A stretch of DNA of 13,772 nucleotides from assembly GCA_016763235.1 (NCBI GenBank), contig JAESUE010000120.1:1-13772 (forward strand). The letters are read 5' to 3'. The notes under the pieces were generated by a model. That model saw only the letters and a list, made by a program, of their open reading frames with translations. It made no database searches and was not told the origin of the DNA. The position numbers and the translations under genes are program-made. Position 1 is the stretch's first letter. Each line of letters starts with the position of its first letter. Origin of the DNA: Pseudomonadales bacterium (GTDB lineage: Bacteria > Pseudomonadota > Gammaproteobacteria > Pseudomonadales > UBA3067). Shown piece after piece: positions 8,401 to 13,772 of the stretch.

Positions 8401-11400
8401 TTACTCGGCATGAAATTAAATGCCGCAGGCTGCACTGTGCAACGTCGTCCCTTTGTATTTGGATTGGCCTCTATGCAGGCAGAGCAAGATATTACTGATT
8501 ACTTCAAACATCTGCGGGAGGAACAGAGGGGGATCGATAAATCCGGTTTTCATACGTCTATCATGATGCAAAAGCAGATCGTGCCACAAAGCCGTTTGAG
8601 CTTTATGTATAACTATTACCACTTCACGCGGGAATTCGAAGTGGCAGGCCATAGTTATGATACCTTGCTGTTTCATAATGATGTAGAGCAAGTTCACTTG
8701 GTGGTCAATTTTAAACAGGGCCAGCTTAGCCTTGGTTTGCATTACCCGCGCAATGAATTTGATGATCTGCAACTGTTAGAGCGTTTGGCGTTTATCAGTC
8801 AGCAGGTGGTTGCAGTCAATACTGAATCTATAGTGAATAAAATATCTGATATTGATTTTACGCTCAGTGGCGAGAAACGTTTTATTAAGCAACAATTATC
8901 CGGCGAGCAAAAACCGCTTAATACACTTGTGCCGATTAATCAACAATTCGAGTTAAGCCAGCAATCTTACCTTAATAATGTGGCAGTGCAGCTGGGTGAT
9001 AAAAAACTTTTGTACGGCGAGCTGCAACACTTGTCGAATAAACTTGCCCACGAACTTTTAACACTCGGTATCGATCAAAACAGCCGTGTGGCAATTTGCC
9101 TTGCCCGTTCGCCTGAATTACTCGTTGCCCTGCTTGCTGTAATGAAAACTGGCGCAAGTTATGTGCCGATTGATATTTCTTATCCACGAGATCGTATTGC
9201 TTATATTCTTAATGATTCCGACGCAGCCTTGCTTATTTCATCCTCACGTTTACAGCAACGATTACCCAGCGCGTTTGCACAGACTTATTTTATAGAAAAT
9301 TTAGATGAATCGACATCAAGCGCCGAGAACCTAAATATTGCGACAAATCTAAATGACATTTTTTACGTTATTTATACATCCGGTTCGACAGGGCAGCCCA
9401 AAGGCGCAGCCGTAAAACAGCAAGGCGTTTGCAATCTACTGGATTGGTATAGGGATGAATTCCAGTTTGATAGCACCACTCGGCACCTAGTGATTAGCGC
9501 CTTTGGTTTTGACCTCACCCAAAAGAATCTTTGGGCACCATTATTAAGCGGGGGCAGCATTCATTTTCCGCAGGAAGAACACTACCATCCCAAATCGCTG
9601 TTAACACAAATTCAGGCAGAAAATATCAATGTTATTAACTGCGCCCCCAGTGCCTTTTACGGAATTGTTGAAGCCTGCGAAGGGAACTATCAAAAACTAC
9701 AAAGTTTGCGTTGGGTCATTCTTGGCGGTGAAGCTATTATTCTTGATCGCTTACGCCAGTGGCTGCACTCAGAATATTGCCAGGCAACACTGGTTAATAA
9801 TTACGGCCCCACCGAATGCACAGACATTGCTGCTTTTTATTGTTTAGAAAACCTGCAGCGCAAAACCGTACCCATCGGTCAGCCAAATACCAATGTTAAT
9901 TTACACCTTGTCAATGAACATGGTCAGCCAGTGCCGCCGGGAGTGGTGGGCGAGCTGTGCATCAGTGGCGCGGGAGTGGGTGCGGGTTATCTCAATAAAC
10001 CGGAGCTAAGCGAAAAAGTATTTCAAACGATGCCAGAAAATAATCTCGGCGAACAGCAATGGTATCGCAGTGGTGATTTAATGTGCCTGCTTCCCAATGG
10101 GGATCTGGAATTTGTCGGTCGAAAAGATTTTCAAATTAAACTACGGGGTTTGCGTATTGAACTTCAAGAAGTGGAGGGTGCCTTGCTCGCCCAAAACGGC
10201 GTCGAAGATTGTCTCGTACAAATTGACCGTAGACCGTTGCAAGACAACGAAGAAAACACCGAAGAATTAGAACGCCTGGTCGCTTACGTTATTGGCCCCG
10301 ATAGCCTTAACGAAACCCACTGGTTTACATGTTTAAGCGAAACCCTGCCTGCGTATATGATCCCGTCAAACGTCATCGTACTCAGCCAATGGCCATTAAC
10401 GCCAAATGGCAAGGTAGATAGACAGGCGCTGCCCAAAATAGAAGAATTAGACAGCACACCCTTTATTGCCCCGCGCAGCGAAATAGAAGAATCGCTGGCG
10501 CAAATCTGGTGCGAAGTATTAGGGTTAAACAAAGTAGGAATTTGGGATAATTTTTTCCAAGTCGGCGGCAACTCCCTCTTGGCAGTACGCATTGTGGCGC
10601 GTATGGAAAAAACCTACGCTGCCCACTTTCCGCTCTCGATGTTATTCGCCGCACAGAATATTGCCGAATTGGCGCAACTGGTGAGCAGGCAAGTAAACCC
10701 CGAAAGCTGGTCGCCATTGGTGCTTATAAAAGAAGCGCGGCTTGCCGAAGGAGAAATCCCGTTACCACCGCTTTACCTGATACACCCCGTTGGTGGGACC
10801 ATACTGTGTTATCACGCATTAGCAGAAGCCCTGCAAAAGAGAGAGCCAAAACGGCCCATATTCGGCCTGCAGTGTTCCGGCCTTTCGCCCGACCAGCCAA
10901 CATTTAATCGCTTTGAAATAATGGCAACCTACTATATCGAGGCCATACTAGCGCAACAACCACATGGCCCCTATTATCTCGCCGGACAATCACTCGGCGG
11001 TAACATCGCCTGGGAAATAGCCCAACAACTGCGCGCACAAAATCATCACGTCGCTTTTGTTGGCCTGATTGATACCTTCGTGCCAGAGAACATCCCTCAA
11101 CACTACCGCGAACAAAACACCGTCTCGCTACTACGCTCACAAATGGGCGGCATCCTGCAACTGGACTGGTCAGCACTTGAAAAACTCGATTTAAAAGAAC
11201 AGATCACACACTTTTATAATGCGGCCCAAACACAAGGCATCATCAGCGCCGAACTCACCCTCGAACACGTTCAGCGCATCGCCCACGTAATGAAAGCCAA
11301 CGCCGAAGCCTTACTTGCCTATAAAGCACAGGCCTGCGCCGTACCAGTCATGCACGTGCGCGCCACAGAAAACAACAATGGTGATTCCTCCATCGGCTGG

Positions 11401-11526
11401 CCAACGCGCGCAAGCGTAGAATATTCCGCAGCAAAAATAACCGCCAGCCACGATGGTATCCTGCAAGGCAAAGCCGCCGAACAACTGGCCGATTTAATTC
11501 AACAAGCAACGCGTGACAAAGGGTGA
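5368..11526 (+). CDS. NRPS piece 3: A domain C-terminal part, T, C, C*, A, T, thioesterase
   Basis: Numbered from the TTG at 5368, which has no Shine-Dalgarno and is probably not a true start. Homology begins near 5353. Residues 1-180 finish the first A domain: A7 WYRSGDLMRYLPDG, A8 RKDFQVKVRGLRIEPGEIE, A10 PLTPNGKVDRKAL. A T domain follows with carrier Ser223 (IGGHSLL). The C domain (about 275-715) has SFAQQRLWFIDQL and HHIIGDG at 410-416. The C* domain (about 730-1180) has HHALLDG at 866-872 and PFVFG where C5 would be. A complete A domain lies at about 1190-1690 (IYTSGSTGQPKG, FGFDLTQKN, NNYGPTE, PLTPNGKVDRQAL), and a second T domain has Ser1736 (VGGNSLLA). The type I thioesterase ends the protein: GQSLG nucleophile Ser1875, Asp1902, His2028. 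It would release the peptide as an acid or a macrocycle. The stop codon overlaps the next gene's GTG. Confidence 0.93.
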   Translation: MYLVNEDKQLLPQGLIGELCISGEGVGQGYLNRNELNKHAFEINPYANTETLYAENLQRWYRSGDLMRYLPDGNLEFISRKDFQVKVRGLRIEPGEIEWALNQSSVVDASLVLAHEDKLLAFVLISANNEQQNIKDWDWRSHLRRYLPDSMLPSLLRPIDQWPLTPNGKVDRKALIKLRGDETQKIVPPRNPVEEALCEIWAQVLGLEEVGIEDNFFEIGGHSLLATRIISRCRLRFQVEVPLRELFESPTIATLAVLVDQSKNKLSAPPIEAAPAGADIPLSFAQQRLWFIDQLNPGNIAYLMPGAFKIHGSLNLDKFVTALKQVVNRHEILRTHIINRDGQAWQKVYPADDWQPSVKDLSGEKEQQAAIASLIKTNSSTALNLEKDALFNITLAKLSATETVLISTMHHIIGDGWSFGILLRELAFYYGVDNTDPKQKTLPTLAVQYADYSLWQRDWMQGDVLESHIQFWKKHLHGVPAVLNLPFDKPRPKVQSFEGSNYSFTIDKSLSDKLKNIAQEQQVTLFMLLLGAYKIQLSRYSGQKDICVGLPVAGRDHAPTEQLMGLFLNAIVVRTRFEGNASLTEYYQQLKSSLLACLSHQDLPAEILLEKLNIERNLSHAPVAQVGFQLQNFDEAGSLPEFAGLELENLPLARVSSKYDMTFILREGEDGLAGVVEYSTSLFHESSIAKFVQHYVMLLENISAYFEQGIDDVSLVNAKQLASEIKGADTACDILPLSHMQKDLVLLSRVTPDTLDNCFGGALIFPEKTDANLLYKAMNNVAKQSSILRSRIGLSTLPYLDDAYRLVFNELQAEWENVSRTPFEDETQADAYVRKLVFRPYDLSQKLLRFQLLKTENNDYLIIAAHHALLDGMGVASMVASVLEVYYGLLDQKETTLPEEYFPQYLNKERQQTDTPQAIHYWREKLCNTAGLSQWRGHLALDNATPPAERAKPSITRCIEKLDADHWQAIRKYCRTQRITPALYFKGLFGLLVQLYCRPEEDFSLYELSADLLGMKLNAAGCTVQRRPFVFGLASMQAEQDITDYFKHLREEQRGIDKSGFHTSIMMQKQIVPQSRLSFMYNYYHFTREFEVAGHSYDTLLFHNDVEQVHLVVNFKQGQLSLGLHYPRNEFDDLQLLERLAFISQQVVAVNTESIVNKISDIDFTLSGEKRFIKQQLSGEQKPLNTLVPINQQFELSQQSYLNNVAVQLGDKKLLYGELQHLSNKLAHELLTLGIDQNSRVAICLARSPELLVALLAVMKTGASYVPIDISYPRDRIAYILNDSDAALLISSSRLQQRLPSAFAQTYFIENLDESTSSAENLNIATNLNDIFYVIYTSGSTGQPKGAAVKQQGVCNLLDWYRDEFQFDSTTRHLVISAFGFDLTQKNLWAPLLSGGSIHFPQEEHYHPKSLLTQIQAENINVINCAPSAFYGIVEACEGNYQKLQSLRWVILGGEAIILDRLRQWLHSEYCQATLVNNYGPTECTDIAAFYCLENLQRKTVPIGQPNTNVNLHLVNEHGQPVPPGVVGELCISGAGVGAGYLNKPELSEKVFQTMPENNLGEQQWYRSGDLMCLLPNGDLEFVGRKDFQIKLRGLRIELQEVEGALLAQNGVEDCLVQIDRRPLQDNEENTEELERLVAYVIGPDSLNETHWFTCLSETLPAYMIPSNVIVLSQWPLTPNGKVDRQALPKIEELDSTPFIAPRSEIEESLAQIWCEVLGLNKVGIWDNFFQVGGNSLLAVRIVARMEKTYAAHFPLSMLFAAQNIAELAQLVSRQVNPESWSPLVLIKEARLAEGEIPLPPLYLIHPVGGTILCYHALAEALQKREPKRPIFGLQCSGLSPDQPTFNRFEIMATYYIEAILAQQPHGPYYLAGQSLGGNIAWEIAQQLRAQNHHVAFVGLIDTFVPENIPQHYREQNTVSLLRSQMGGILQLDWSALEKLDLKEQITHFYNAAQTQGIISAELTLEHVQRIAHVMKANAEALLAYKAQACAVPVMHVRATENNNGDSSIGWPTRASVEYSAAKITASHDGILQGKAAEQLADLIQQATRDKG

Positions 11527-12011
11527 GAATTAAAACCTTGTTACAAGGCACGCAGAAACTGCTACTTCTAAGCAGCGTATTTTTTCTCAGTAATCTCTGC
11601 CTAGCAGAAATTTATCAGTGGCAAGACGAACAAGGCCGCACCCACTATGGTGATAGCCTGCCAGAAAAAAATGTCAAAAACTCAAGCGTACACAAAGAAA
11701 ACCCAAACCCCGTTATCATCCAAGGCAGCAAAGCCGATAGCGAACGTAAGCGCAAACAAGCCGCCAACTGGTATAAAAAACGGCAACAACAAAGCGCCGT
11801 TGAAAATGCACAACAAGCACGGAATAAACAAGAGCAAAAACGAACAAGAAAAGCGCGAAAGATAAAGTGCGAGCGCTATAAAAAAAGGCTAAGTGATACC
11901 AAAGACCAGTTGAAGGCGCACAAACGCGCTGGCGTTCGAGCTCGTGTGGAGAATGGAATTAAAATTCGTATTGAGCAGTATAAGAGGGACGTTGTGTATT
12001 ATTGTTTGTAG
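11523..12011 (+). CDS. Secreted DUF4124-domain protein with basic C-terminal region
   Basis: A 162-residue exported protein. A signal peptide is visible: basic start, hydrophobic core LLLLSSVFFL, likely cleavage after LCLA at residue 28; the Cys is not in a lipobox. The mature N-terminus EIYQWQDEQGRTHYGDSLP is the hallmark of DUF4124, a small envelope-associated domain common in Gammaproteobacteria, of unknown function. From residue 70 it is Lys/Arg/Gln-rich and probably helical or coiled-coil, with Cys in KIKCERY and at YYCL near the end, possibly a disulfide pair. The GTG start overlaps the NRPS stop as GTGA. An in-frame TTG at 11538, with AAAGGGTGA at 11518-11526 ahead of it, is an alternative start that still keeps a signal peptide. 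Nothing ties it to peptide synthesis; it is probably a neighbour of the cluster. Confidence 0.85.
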   Translation: MRIKTLLQGTQKLLLLSSVFFLSNLCLAEIYQWQDEQGRTHYGDSLPEKNVKNSSVHKENPNPVIIQGSKADSERKRKQAANWYKKRQQQSAVENAQQARNKQEQKRTRKARKIKCERYKKRLSDTKDQLKAHKRAGVRARVENGIKIRIEQYKRDVVYYCL

Positions 12012-12123
12012 GGTGTGTTTTGATCTGAGAAAGGTGGTTGGGTGCTATGCGGGTTCTGTATAGTTCGGTATTATCTTAATCCGTCTAGTTAACTGTTAAG
12101 CGCTAATGAAATTCGAGGAAAGG
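12012..12123. other. Short intergenic region at the left edge of the AT-rich block
   Basis: This is 112 bp without a gene and without a convincing terminator hairpin. It ends with the perfect palindrome TTAACTGTTAA (12089-12099), which runs into the left inverted repeat, and then GAGGAAAGG (12115-12123), a good ribosome binding site for the ATG at 12124. AT-rich segments such as TATTATCTTAAT (12069-12080) could hold a -10 element, but I see no clear -35 partner. Confidence 0.5.
12089..12103 (+). repeat. Left copy of an imperfect 15-bp inverted repeat flanking the two-gene block
   Basis: TTAACTGTTAAGCGC here is matched in inverse orientation by GCGCTTAATAGATAA at 13371-13385. The reverse complement of the latter, TTATCTATTAAGCGC, agrees at 13 of 15 positions. 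The two copies sit just outside the two AT-rich genes, and the eight inner bases are identical. CTAG directly precedes this copy (12085-12088), and another CTAG lies 3 bp beyond the right copy. Confidence 0.55.
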
Positions 12124-12495
12124 ATGAATAATAGAGTATTTAGATCTATTTCAAAATGTATAAGAGTAGAACCATATTATGATGAAAGATGGAATGGTGA
12201 TGATAAAGGCCTTATTACATGCTGGGAAGTTGGTCGAAAGAAAAGAGAATATGAGAATGATCTTGTTAAAAAAGTTGTGAATAATGAGCTGCCAGTTCTT
12301 GGATGGAAAGGAGGTGTTGATAAAACACTTCAAAAGAAAGAAAAATTCGGTTCATTAAATTACTTAGCTCAGTGGCAAGGACTCAGAGGTGAAGATCTAG
12401 ATGTTTTCCTTTCCGAAGAGGTTACTATGCAATGCTCAAAAACAGGAATGGTGATTACCTATACCCCAGACTCAACTAAATACTCTCAGTCATAG
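12124..12495 (+). CDS. Hypothetical protein paired with an exonuclease
   Basis: I do not recognise this 123-residue protein. It has no signal peptide, no membrane segment and no obvious nucleotide- or metal-binding motif. It is soluble in character, rich in Lys, Glu and Trp (ERWNGDD, CWEVGRKKREYEND, VLGWKGG), and ends SQS. I chose the ATG at 12124 because GAGGAAAGG lies directly before it; an in-frame ATG at 12106 would add MKFEER but has no Shine-Dalgarno. It ends 7 bp before the exonuclease gene, so the two are probably co-transcribed, and its function may be linked to the exonuclease. The codons are visibly AT-richer than those of the NRPS genes, which suggests horizontal acquisition. It could be an immunity, inhibitor or accessory protein, but nothing in the sequence decides this. 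Confidence 0.65.
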   Translation: MNNRVFRSISKCIRVEPYYDERWNGDDKGLITCWEVGRKKREYENDLVKKVVNNELPVLGWKGGVDKTLQKKEKFGSLNYLAQWQGLRGEDLDVFLSEEVTMQCSKTGMVITYTPDSTKYSQS

Positions 12496-12502
12496 GTAAA
12501 AC

Positions 12503-13369
12503 ATGAACTTTATTGCTATCGATGTTGAAACAGCTAATGCAGATATGGCTTCAATATGCCAAATAGGTATTGCTGTCTTTTCTGAAAATGAATTGATTGA
12601 TGAATGGGTAACGTTAATTAATCCAGAAGATTATTTCGATCCAATAAATATTGATATACATGGAATAAATGAACTAGATGTAGAAAATTCACCTACGTTC
12701 CCTGAAATATCAGATACTCTACTTGGTTTTTTGAAAGATACAATTGTAGTGTGTCACACACACTTTGATCGAGTTTCTATTAGTCGTACGTTTTGGAAGC
12801 ATGGCATCGAAATGATAGAAGTTTCATGGCTTGATTCTGCTAAAGTTGCAAGAAGGACATGGCCTGAATTTTCAAAAAAAGGATATGGGCTGAAAAATGT
12901 TGCTAAGCATATAGGATATGATTTTAAACACCATGATGCACTAGAAGATGCTAAAGCTTCTGGGTATATTCTCCTAGAAGCTATGAGAGTTTCAAGCTTA
13001 AGCATTACCGATTGGAAAATTAGGGCTACTAAGCCCATTAATCTAGGCAGCTCTTCTAGTGGCAGTGATGTAAAAAGAGATGGTAATCCTCAAGGTCTAC
13101 TTTATGGCGAGGTCATTGTTTTTACTGGTGCTCTTTTAATTCCACGTAAAGAAGCTGCAGATTTTGCAGCAAATATCGGCTGTAAAGTTGCGCCTAGCGT
13201 GACAAAGAAAACAACATTGTTAGTGGTTGGGGATCAAGATTTATCTAAATTGTCAGGAAAAGATAAAAGTTCTAAGCATATAAAAGCCGAAGAACTTATA
13301 AGCAAAGGGCAAAGTATTCGAATCCTTAAAGAAAGCGATTTTCAAGAGTTAGTAAAAAATACAGAGTAA
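12503..13369 (+). CDS. DEDDh 3'-5' exonuclease (DnaQ-like) with C-terminal BRCT domain
   Basis: A 288-residue protein of the RNase T/DNA polymerase III epsilon family, which trims DNA or RNA 3' ends with two metal ions. The catalytic set is complete: IDVET gives Asp7 and Glu9, HTHFDRV gives Asp89, and HDALEDA gives His144 and Asp149, the His five residues before the Asp as in the DEDDh subclass. The exonuclease domain covers about 1-165. After a Ser/Gly-rich linker (SSSSGSD), a BRCT domain occupies about 195-285, starting YGEVIVFTGALL with the Cys-containing helix AADFAANIGCKV. This resembles BRCT domains of bacterial ligases and replication factor C, which bind DNA ends or nicks. AGGT lies 5 nt before the ATG. 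It is not the housekeeping dnaQ; its AT-rich composition and its pairing with an unknown gene point to an accessory repair or defence-related nuclease. Confidence 0.9.
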   Translation: MNFIAIDVETANADMASICQIGIAVFSENELIDEWVTLINPEDYFDPINIDIHGINELDVENSPTFPEISDTLLGFLKDTIVVCHTHFDRVSISRTFWKHGIEMIEVSWLDSAKVARRTWPEFSKKGYGLKNVAKHIGYDFKHHDALEDAKASGYILLEAMRVSSLSITDWKIRATKPINLGSSSSGSDVKRDGNPQGLLYGEVIVFTGALLIPRKEAADFAANIGCKVAPSVTKKTTLLVVGDQDLSKLSGKDKSSKHIKAEELISKGQSIRILKESDFQELVKNTE

Positions 13370-13370
13370 T

Positions 13371-13385
13371 GCGCTTAATAGATAA
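13371..13385 (-). repeat. Right copy of the imperfect 15-bp inverted repeat
   Basis: GCGCTTAATAGATAA, starting 2 bp after the exonuclease stop codon, is the inverted partner of 12089-12103 (13 of 15 bases). Together they bracket the exonuclease and its partner gene. Confidence 0.55.
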
Positions 13386-13394
13386 AAGCTAGCG

Positions 13395-13525
13395 AAACTA
13401 GGACAGGCACTGCTAAAAAACTGTCACGATAAGTAGCAAGCCCAATTTCAATATGAGCCCATTCATAAATTATTAGTTAAATTGTATAAAATATAGAAGG
13501 TGTTTGGCGTAAATCTGCATTGGCA
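13395..13525 (+). repeat. Long direct repeat, copy 1
   Basis: From GGACAGGCAC at 13401 to TGGCA at 13525, this ~125-bp sequence recurs at 13649-13772 with about ten substitutions and one single-base indel by eye. AAACTA at 13395-13400 also matches the second copy, after a 4-bp gap. The last 23 bp before the end differences (GGTGTTTGGCGTAAATCTGC and beyond) are the best conserved. A short GACAG...CTGTC inverted pair lies at 13402-13425. Confidence 0.85.
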
Positions 13526-13534
13526 GTAATTTAC
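13509..13534. repeat. Hairpin-forming palindrome (REP-like)
   Basis: GTAAATCTGC and GCAG-TA-ATTTAC can pair as a 10-bp stem with a 2-nt bulge and an ATTG loop. It spans the right end of direct repeat copy 1. There is no T-run after it, so it is not an obvious terminator. A REP-type recognition hairpin for a Y1 transposase is one possibility. Confidence 0.6.
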
Positions 13535-13585
13535 AGGCGGGTTGATTTAGCGCTGGATTTATTTTGCGGGGTTAATTCAACAGAC

Positions 13586-13665
13586 AAAAAACTAGAAAGG
13601 ACAGGAAAAAACTAGAAAGGACAGGCACTACTAAAAAAAAACTAGAAAGGACAGGCACTACTAAA
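13586..13665 (+). repeat. Short tandem array of GGACAGG units
   Basis: AAAAAACTAGAAAGGACAGG occurs at 13586-13605, 13606-13625 and 13636-13655. The last two belong to a perfect 30-bp tandem duplication (13606-13635 and 13636-13665) that adds CACTACTAAA. The first is a truncated unit. The array leads directly into direct repeat copy 2, which looks like slippage or repeated end-capture at the edge of an element. Confidence 0.9.
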
Positions 13666-13772
13666 AAACTGTCACGACAAGTAGAAAGTCCAGTTTCAAT
13701 TTGAGCCCATTCATAAATATTAGTTAAATTGCATTAAATATCGAAGGTGTTTGGCGTAAATCTGCATTGACA
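13649..13772 (+). repeat. Long direct repeat, copy 2 (may continue past window end)
   Basis: Second copy of the 13401-13525 sequence, starting GGACAGGCAC and ending at the window edge in CTGCATTGACA. Copy 1 continues GGCA where this one has GACA, so the hairpin half-site is altered here. The copies start 248 bp apart. Confidence 0.85.

Larger units (their letters stand above)
1404..11526 (+). pseudogene. Reconstructed NRPS gene, TubC_N-C-C*-A-T-C-C*-A-T-TE, interrupted by two frameshifts
   Basis: The three open pieces 1404-4031, 4067-5413 and 5368-11526 line up end to end as one synthetase. The first frame change falls inside C* of the first module and the second inside its A domain, between A5 and A6. 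Protein homology runs without a gap across both joins when compared with the second module of the same gene. Adding one base at each site gives 10,125 nt, a multiple of three, or about 3,374 residues. As read, no translation product would have a complete first module, so the gene is either inactivated, carries assembly errors, or (less likely) uses frameshifting. The intact enzyme would add two residues to the peptide from the upstream protein and release it through the thioesterase. I use the label pseudogene for the apparent state only. Confidence 0.7.
13370..13772. other. Repeat-rich noncoding region, probable flank of a RAYT-type transposase locus
   Basis: I see no supported gene on either strand in these 403 bp. 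The region holds the right inverted repeat (13371-13385), two long direct repeats, a short tandem array and a hairpin. Recurrent GGACAGGCAC (reverse GTGCCTGTCC) next to CTAGAAA is, in my experience, typical of sequences around Y1/RAYT transposase genes in marine Gammaproteobacteria. No transposase reading frame lies inside the window. Confidence 0.6.

Noticed and set aside
8416..8772. 118-residue reading frame on the minus strand inside the second C* domain.
   Set aside because: It lies opposite strongly conserved NRPS coding sequence, has no ribosome binding site that I can see and no recognisable motif.
11647..11865. 72-residue + strand reading frame inside the DUF4124 gene.
   Set aside because: It is an out-of-frame shadow of a gene with a clear signal peptide and domain; its Lys/Asn-rich translation only reflects the AAA-rich codons of the real frame.
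12012..12060. Rho-independent terminator after the DUF4124 gene.
   Set aside because: The GT-rich stretch contains no stem of useful length followed by a T-run.
12095..13482. Integron gene cassette: GTTAAGC at 12095 and GTTAAAT at 13476 fit GTTRRRY, and GCTTAAT at 13373 nearly fits RYYYAAC.
   Set aside because: The right site has AAT where AAC is needed, the inner arms do not pair convincingly, the second core lies inside a repeat that recurs downstream, and no matching 5' half precedes 12095. I keep only the inverted-repeat observation.
13586..13665. Tandem repeats as a CRISPR array.
   Set aside because: The units are directly adjacent or separated only by 10 bp of a shared sequence, with no unique spacers of uniform length, and no cas genes are present.

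Overview
The window looks like a stretch of a Gammaproteobacterium, plausibly a marine relative of the Cellvibrionales. The reasons are moderate GC content, a DUF4124 envelope-protein gene, and terminal repeats of the kind found around REP-associated (RAYT, Y1-type) transposase genes. The taxonomic guess is inference from gene style, not a phylogenetic result. Every credible gene reads on the + strand.

Positions 1-11526 carry the 3' part of a nonribosomal peptide synthetase (NRPS) operon. The first gene enters from the left edge and supplies a truncated adenylation (A) domain with a thiolation (T) domain, ending in a very acidic tail. It overlaps by ATGA with a second NRPS gene that opens with a TubC_N-type docking domain, so the two proteins probably meet through an acidic-tail/TubC_N contact. 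The second gene reads as one ~3,370-residue synthetase, TubC_N-C-C*-A-T-C-C*-A-T-TE, but in this sequence it is split into three pieces by two apparent -1 frameshifts, near 4000 and near 5352. The most unusual feature is that each module has two consecutive condensation-superfamily domains before its A domain. The second one, C*, keeps the HHxxxDG motif but has an atypical C-terminal half. Both complete A domains have the same hand-aligned specificity residues (D-L-K-N-I-G-N-D-I plus the A10 lysine), so the last two residues of the product are probably the same or similar. A type I thioesterase ends the line.

Positions 11523-12011 hold a short secreted DUF4124 protein whose GTG start overlaps the NRPS stop codon. 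It is probably an ordinary chromosomal gene lying at the end of the cluster.

Positions 12089-13385 form an AT-richer block with two genes 7 bp apart: an unrecognised 123-residue protein and a DEDDh (DnaQ-like) exonuclease with a C-terminal BRCT domain. An imperfect 15-bp inverted repeat (13 of 15 matching) brackets the block, which suggests it moved in as a unit.

Positions 13386-13772 contain no gene that I can support. They hold two ~125-bp direct repeats, a short tandem array built on a GGACAGG-containing unit, and a hairpin-forming palindrome. Together these look like the flank of a RAYT-type transposase locus continuing to the right.
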